This document shows positions 52,138-55,543 of a stretch of DNA of 55,543 nt, piece by piece. The notes under the pieces are model-generated. The model had not been told where the DNA came from, did no database searches, and saw nothing but the letters and a program-made list of their open reading frames with translations. Source of the DNA: Bacillus sp. 7884-1 (GTDB taxonomy: Bacteria > Bacillota > Bacilli > Bacillales > Cytobacillaceae); contig NZ_NPDD01000146.1 of assembly GCF_002272245.1 (NCBI RefSeq), positions 1 to 55,543 of the forward strand, read 5' to 3'. Position 1 is the stretch's first letter; every line of letters begins with the position of its first letter. The translations under genes and the position numbers were made by a program.

Positions 52138-53064
52138 TCAAGCTTTGGATAACTGTGTTTCTTTATAGCTCTCCTCTAATGCCTTATTCGCATTTATAAA
52201 GTTCATTAATATTTCGATAAAACCTTTTGCAGCTGTTCCAATATATTTTTGTTTATGGTGGACAATATCCACTTCCTTGATGAAGGCTGGATTTGATATT
52301 TTAATAGCCTTTAAACTCCCTGTATTTTCCAGCGCGAAGAGTGTACTAGATAAAATGGTAGCCCCTATCCCTTCCTCGACTAGTTCCAATATCGCCTTTG
52401 AATCGGTTGATTCAATGATAGGCTGTATGACAACTCCTACAGATAGACACGCATCGGCAAATAATTTCCTAAAACAATGACCAACTGGATTTAATATTAG
52501 CGGAATATTGTGAATCTCACGAAACTCAATTTCGTCTCTCTCAGCCCAAGCATGATCCGTTCGCACGACTAAATAGAATTCATCCTCGTATAAAGGAATT
52601 TGGATAAAACTCTCATCTGGTCTTGGCATGAAAGTTAGAGCCAAGTCAATTTCGTTTTGTTTTACCTTTTCTACTGGGTCATCAATCGAAAATAACTGTA
52701 TTTGAACGTGAGGGTACTTAGCATGAAACTCTAACAAAACCTTGGAGGCTATAAGACTTAGGTCACCAGAAAGTGCCCCTATGACTAATTTCCCTCTTTT
52801 CACATTTTGCAGCTCCCCTATTTGTTCAGTAGCAAATTTTAAATTTTCGAACACTTTTTTGCAATGTTCAAGAAGGATTTCGCCAGCTTCAGTGATCGCT
52901 ATTTTTTTATTCAAACGATCAAATAAACGAACACCCAGTTCATCTTCTAACGCTTTCATTTGGTAGCTTAAAGTAGGTTGACCAATTCTTATTTTTTCAG
53001 CAGTCCTTGTAAAATGCAGTTCCTCACATAGTGCCATGAAGTATTCTAATTGTCTCAACTCCAA
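52138..53064 (-). CDS. LysR-family transcriptional regulator
   Basis: A complete 308-aa LTTR: N-terminal HTH (MELRQLEYFMALCEELHFTRTAEKIRIGQPTLSYQMKALEDELGVRLFDRLNKKIAITEAG) and a two-lobed effector domain (GKLVIGALSGDLSLIA...; RPDESFIQIPLYEDEFYLVV; IEEGIGATILSSTLFA). TTG start at 53064 with GGGG about 11 nt away, weak. Its 3' end abuts the epoxide hydrolase remnant. The target is not evident; the S8 peptidase gene upstream is on the same strand. Confidence 0.88.
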   Translation of the reverse strand: MELRQLEYFMALCEELHFTRTAEKIRIGQPTLSYQMKALEDELGVRLFDRLNKKIAITEAGEILLEHCKKVFENLKFATEQIGELQNVKRGKLVIGALSGDLSLIASKVLLEFHAKYPHVQIQLFSIDDPVEKVKQNEIDLALTFMPRPDESFIQIPLYEDEFYLVVRTDHAWAERDEIEFREIHNIPLILNPVGHCFRKLFADACLSVGVVIQPIIESTDSKAILELVEEGIGATILSSTLFALENTGSLKAIKISNPAFIKEVDIVHHKQKYIGTAAKGFIEILMNFINANKALEESYKETQLSKA

Positions 53065-53144
53065 GATTTTTTACCCCATTTACCGTTTCATTTTTTTATA
53101 GCACGGTACTAGCTGTCTATCCTCCCAGGATCATAACGATAAGC

Positions 53145-53179
53145 GACAGCTCACGCATTTGTATGGATGGTGAACTGTC
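53145..53179 (-). terminator. Stem-loop after the S8 peptidase gene
   Basis: GACAG.TCAC / GTGA.CTGTC stem (9 pairs, one bulge on each side), about 110 bases past the peptidase stop; the minus strand continues GCTTATCGTT, a weak U tract. Confidence 0.45.
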
Positions 53180-53286
53180 ACTATTATCTGATAACTATCA
53201 ATCTATCTCAATAAATTTCTAAAAGGACAACAATTTATTTGCCTTGAACTTGAATAGTTGGAATCGCTGTCCCCTTTACTAGAACC

Positions 53287-55543
53287 TTATCTTGATGGTG
53301 TTTCAATAACAGGTGCTGAGATCGCATTGTTCATGACCGCGCGAATCATCATATTCCCATATTCCGGTGTCGTAACATGCTGCCACGTTCCATCGTACAG
53401 CCACCAATTCCGATCATGAAAGGTGCTATTTTGATCACTTTCGAGACTTGGTATTGTACCTATGGCAGAAGCGTCAGGCTGTACATAGACAAGGTAGAAA
53501 TCTCCCGTTACAAAAATGTTTTTATCCGTTAAATCGACATGAGTCCATTCCCCATCAGTCTGCGCAGCTGCTTCAAACGGACCTGCAATTCTTTTACCGG
53601 GAGATCCGTTAACACCGGTGGAATCATAAACGGCTACTTGAAATCTAGTTGAGCCCGGGGATGGCCATTCTGTATTCACTTTAAAGAGTCCTCCTGTCAG
53701 CCAAGATTTCGTGACTCCTTCTTCCAATGACATTCTAATCGCAAAGCCATTTTTAGCACCGTGCCAAAACCATGAATTTTCCGAAGTCCCATCATCATAG
53801 CCGATTTCTCCGGGAGTTCCCAAAAATCTTTCCAATTCAACATTCTGTTTGGTTTTCTTTTTCGACTGGAGTGTAATCGAGTAATTATTATAAACATAAT
53901 CTTTCTTGAACACATGTAACGTATAGGTACCTTCAAAGGCAGTAAGTGTAAATCTTCCTTTACTATCTGTTTTCACTGGTGTAATGGCAGCATCCTCTAC
54001 TAAAGAGAGGATGGCATCAGATATAGGTTTCCCTGTCGTTTGATCCTTGACTACCCCTTCTAGTGTTCCTTTTCCTAGAGGTTTAAGAGTAAGGTTTGCT
54101 TCGACGGTCCCGTCTTTTGGAATTGAAACAGCTTGGTCTTTGGAATGAAAACCATAGGCTTCAGCGCGAAGAGTGAATTCCCCTGCGTTATGTGTCATGG
54201 AGAACCTTCCATCTTCAGGATTAGTTGCAACTGAGTATCCGGAGTCTACTAGCGTTACCTTTGCACCGATTGGTAATACTTTTGGTTGACTAGAATTAGT
54301 CTCAACCATTGTAGCCGTCGGAGCTAATATATTACTATTTGTTTGTTTTTTTGTATGGATTTCCCCTATTGCCTTTTTTACCTTACTTCCCACAAGGGCT
54401 TTGTCCGTTAAGGATATATCATCCAAATACCAGCCATCATGAGGCTCAAAATCAAATCCTGTTAGCCATGAAAACTTATAGAAGCAGATATAAATCCGCT
54501 TTCCGGCGTAAGACGAAAGATTTACTTCTGCATCAATCCATTCATCAGTAGTATACTCTAGTGGTACTCCATTTTCACCAAATTTAGTGGCTTCCGTTTT
54601 AGTTAGTATTTCCCAATTCTGGCGGTCTGTAGAGACAAGCACCGCTCCGAAATCGGTTGAACCGCCGACTCCATCTGGACTAAAGTCATACCATTGCTTA
54701 TATTGCAGGTATAAATTACCACTTTCAGGAATATCGATCGGAGGCATATTGAGATAAGAATGCGTATTAGGAGCATGAGGACCCTCCAAATTGGTTCCAT
54801 ATACGTTTTTTCCTGAGAAAGCTTGGCCAGGTCCTGCTGCTGGGCTGCCCCATTCCCAATCGTTTTTCCATCCTTCTGAATACCAGCCTTCAGGAACAGC
54901 TTCTAAATCTTGAAAATAACCAATTGTAATCGCAGGTTTAACTTCTGCATGAAAATCCTTAGAAGTTACTTGGTTTTGTCCATAATCAACCATTTTCCAC
55001 TTATACGTAAATGTGCCTTCCTTTACATCCTCACCTGGAACTACAGCTTGATAGGTCCCATTTCTAAAATCACCGGCTGTTCTTCCTGCTTTTACCGTTT
55101 TCCATTGTTGACCAGCTAAATACTGTATTTCTACAGTATCTACTCTGATGTTGTCTTGCACTTCCACTGTTAGTGGCAGCACTACCTGGTCGTACACAAA
55201 ATCAGGAGAGGTATGCTGGTAGGTTGGATTTGCTTTATCTTTTCCATCATATACGACTAAACCTTCAATCTTCCCATTTCCATTATTATTTGTTTTTATT
55301 GCATTGTAAGCGTTAATAAATCCATGACCATACCCATAGTTAGGGGAAGACGGAAATTCTGTATCTGTCAATGGGATGGCTGAATTGAACAGTATTTCCT
55401 CAATTTGGTCAATTGAGAGGGAGGCATTTGCTTGCTTTAACAACGCTATGACTCCTGTAATATGTGGTGTTGCCATTGATGTACCACTCATCAGCTCATA
55501 GTCATTGGTAGGTACGGCTGAGCGGATATCGACACCTGGTGCT
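53287..55543 (-). CDS. S8 subtilisin-like peptidase, bacillopeptidase F type (5' end outside window)
   Basis: The gene enters from the right edge in frame (APGVDIRSAVPTNDYEL), then GTSMATPHITGVIALL with the catalytic Ser. About 700 residues follow: an interdomain, a MAM/lectin-like domain with GWYSEGWKNDWEWG, W-rich sheets and DGWYLDDISL, two carboxypeptidase-regulatory-like repeats (GTLEGVVKDQTTGKPISDAIL...), and a C-terminal jelly-roll (FQVAVYDSTGVNGSPGKRI). Catalytic Asp and His lie outside. This is a secreted multi-domain protease. Stop at 53287; the +1 frame continues DKVLVKGTAIPTIQVQGK to 53235, hinting at a frameshift that trimmed the tail. Confidence 0.88.
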   Translation of the reverse strand, partial: APGVDIRSAVPTNDYELMSGTSMATPHITGVIALLKQANASLSIDQIEEILFNSAIPLTDTEFPSSPNYGYGHGFINAYNAIKTNNNGNGKIEGLVVYDGKDKANPTYQHTSPDFVYDQVVLPLTVEVQDNIRVDTVEIQYLAGQQWKTVKAGRTAGDFRNGTYQAVVPGEDVKEGTFTYKWKMVDYGQNQVTSKDFHAEVKPAITIGYFQDLEAVPEGWYSEGWKNDWEWGSPAAGPGQAFSGKNVYGTNLEGPHAPNTHSYLNMPPIDIPESGNLYLQYKQWYDFSPDGVGGSTDFGAVLVSTDRQNWEILTKTEATKFGENGVPLEYTTDEWIDAEVNLSSYAGKRIYICFYKFSWLTGFDFEPHDGWYLDDISLTDKALVGSKVKKAIGEIHTKKQTNSNILAPTATMVETNSSQPKVLPIGAKVTLVDSGYSVATNPEDGRFSMTHNAGEFTLRAEAYGFHSKDQAVSIPKDGTVEANLTLKPLGKGTLEGVVKDQTTGKPISDAILSLVEDAAITPVKTDSKGRFTLTAFEGTYTLHVFKKDYVYNNYSITLQSKKKTKQNVELERFLGTPGEIGYDDGTSENSWFWHGAKNGFAIRMSLEEGVTKSWLTGGLFKVNTEWPSPGSTRFQVAVYDSTGVNGSPGKRIAGPFEAAAQTDGEWTHVDLTDKNIFVTGDFYLVYVQPDASAIGTIPSLESDQNSTFHDRNWWLYDGTWQHVTTPEYGNMMIRAVMNNAISAPVIETPSR

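Overview
The window looks like chromosomal DNA from a low-GC, spore-forming member of the Bacillaceae. The evidence is strong AGGAGG-type ribosome binding sites, frequent TTG starts, U-tract terminators, a purine and a TPP riboswitch, a TxpA/BsrG-like type I toxin, a spore-germination (GerA) fragment, bacillopeptidase-like and CWB2 cell-wall proteins, and Spo0A-box-like promoters. Genus and species cannot be fixed from this sequence alone.

Layout. 1-7 kb: DoxX membrane protein, cupin, a two-gene copper module (CopC-like plus YcnI), a nitronate monooxygenase and a lytic-transglycosylase/CWB2 wall protein. 7-13.5 kb: a LacI regulator, then a Baeyer-Villiger monooxygenase and HSL-type esterase facing a LuxR-type regulator, and a secreted nucleosidase lipoprotein behind a guanine-type riboswitch. 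13.7-15.1 kb: a scar of broken genes (integrase tail, truncated unknown, transglutaminase with one nonsense codon). 15.5-19.7 kb: a small ORF, a type I toxin-antitoxin pair, an epimerase, a 52-bp tandem-repeat locus and a stand-alone FtsZ. 19.8-26.2 kb: a large UvrA-like ATPase, small membrane proteins, a MerR-type coiled-coil protein, a CBS protein and a patatin. 26.5-32.5 kb: a complete thiazole/oxazole-modified peptide (TOMM) operon of the heterocycloanthracin/sonorensin type. 32.7-42 kb: MBL hydrolase, HAD, Usp, then the tenA-thiM-thiD-thiE-thiW thiamine salvage operon under a TPP riboswitch, and an SstT-like transporter. 42-47 kb: a MHYT-histidine kinase, an OatA-like acyltransferase and a DUF606 transporter. 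47.4-52.1 kb: a second run of pseudogenes (acyl-CoA ligase chimera, LysR, gerA fragment, epoxide hydrolase). 52.1 kb to the end: a LysR regulator and the 3' part of an S8 peptidase gene that runs off the right edge.

How the genes work together. In the TOMM operon the Cys-rich precursor is transcribed first, followed by the leader-handling/ThiF-like partner, the YcaO cyclodehydratase and the SagB-type dehydrogenase. Together they can turn Cys/Ser into thiazole/oxazole. No dedicated exporter or immunity gene lies beside them. The thiamine operon salvages HMP and thiazole and couples them to thiamine phosphate. The BVMO-esterase pair could turn a ketone into an ester or lactone and hydrolyse it.

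The most notable non-gene signals are: (i) a 52-bp IS-end-like palindrome with a 3-bp target duplication inserted exactly in the loop of a terminator; (ii) a roughly 95-bp promoter module carrying a perfect 0A box, present twice, upstream of a 31-aa membrane peptide and of the MerR-type gene; (iii) the guanine riboswitch on a lipoprotein nucleosidase; (iv) an alternating 52-bp minisatellite at the 3' end of ftsZ; (v) three related long terminators behind unrelated genes. All functional names come from recognising motifs by eye; no database search was run.
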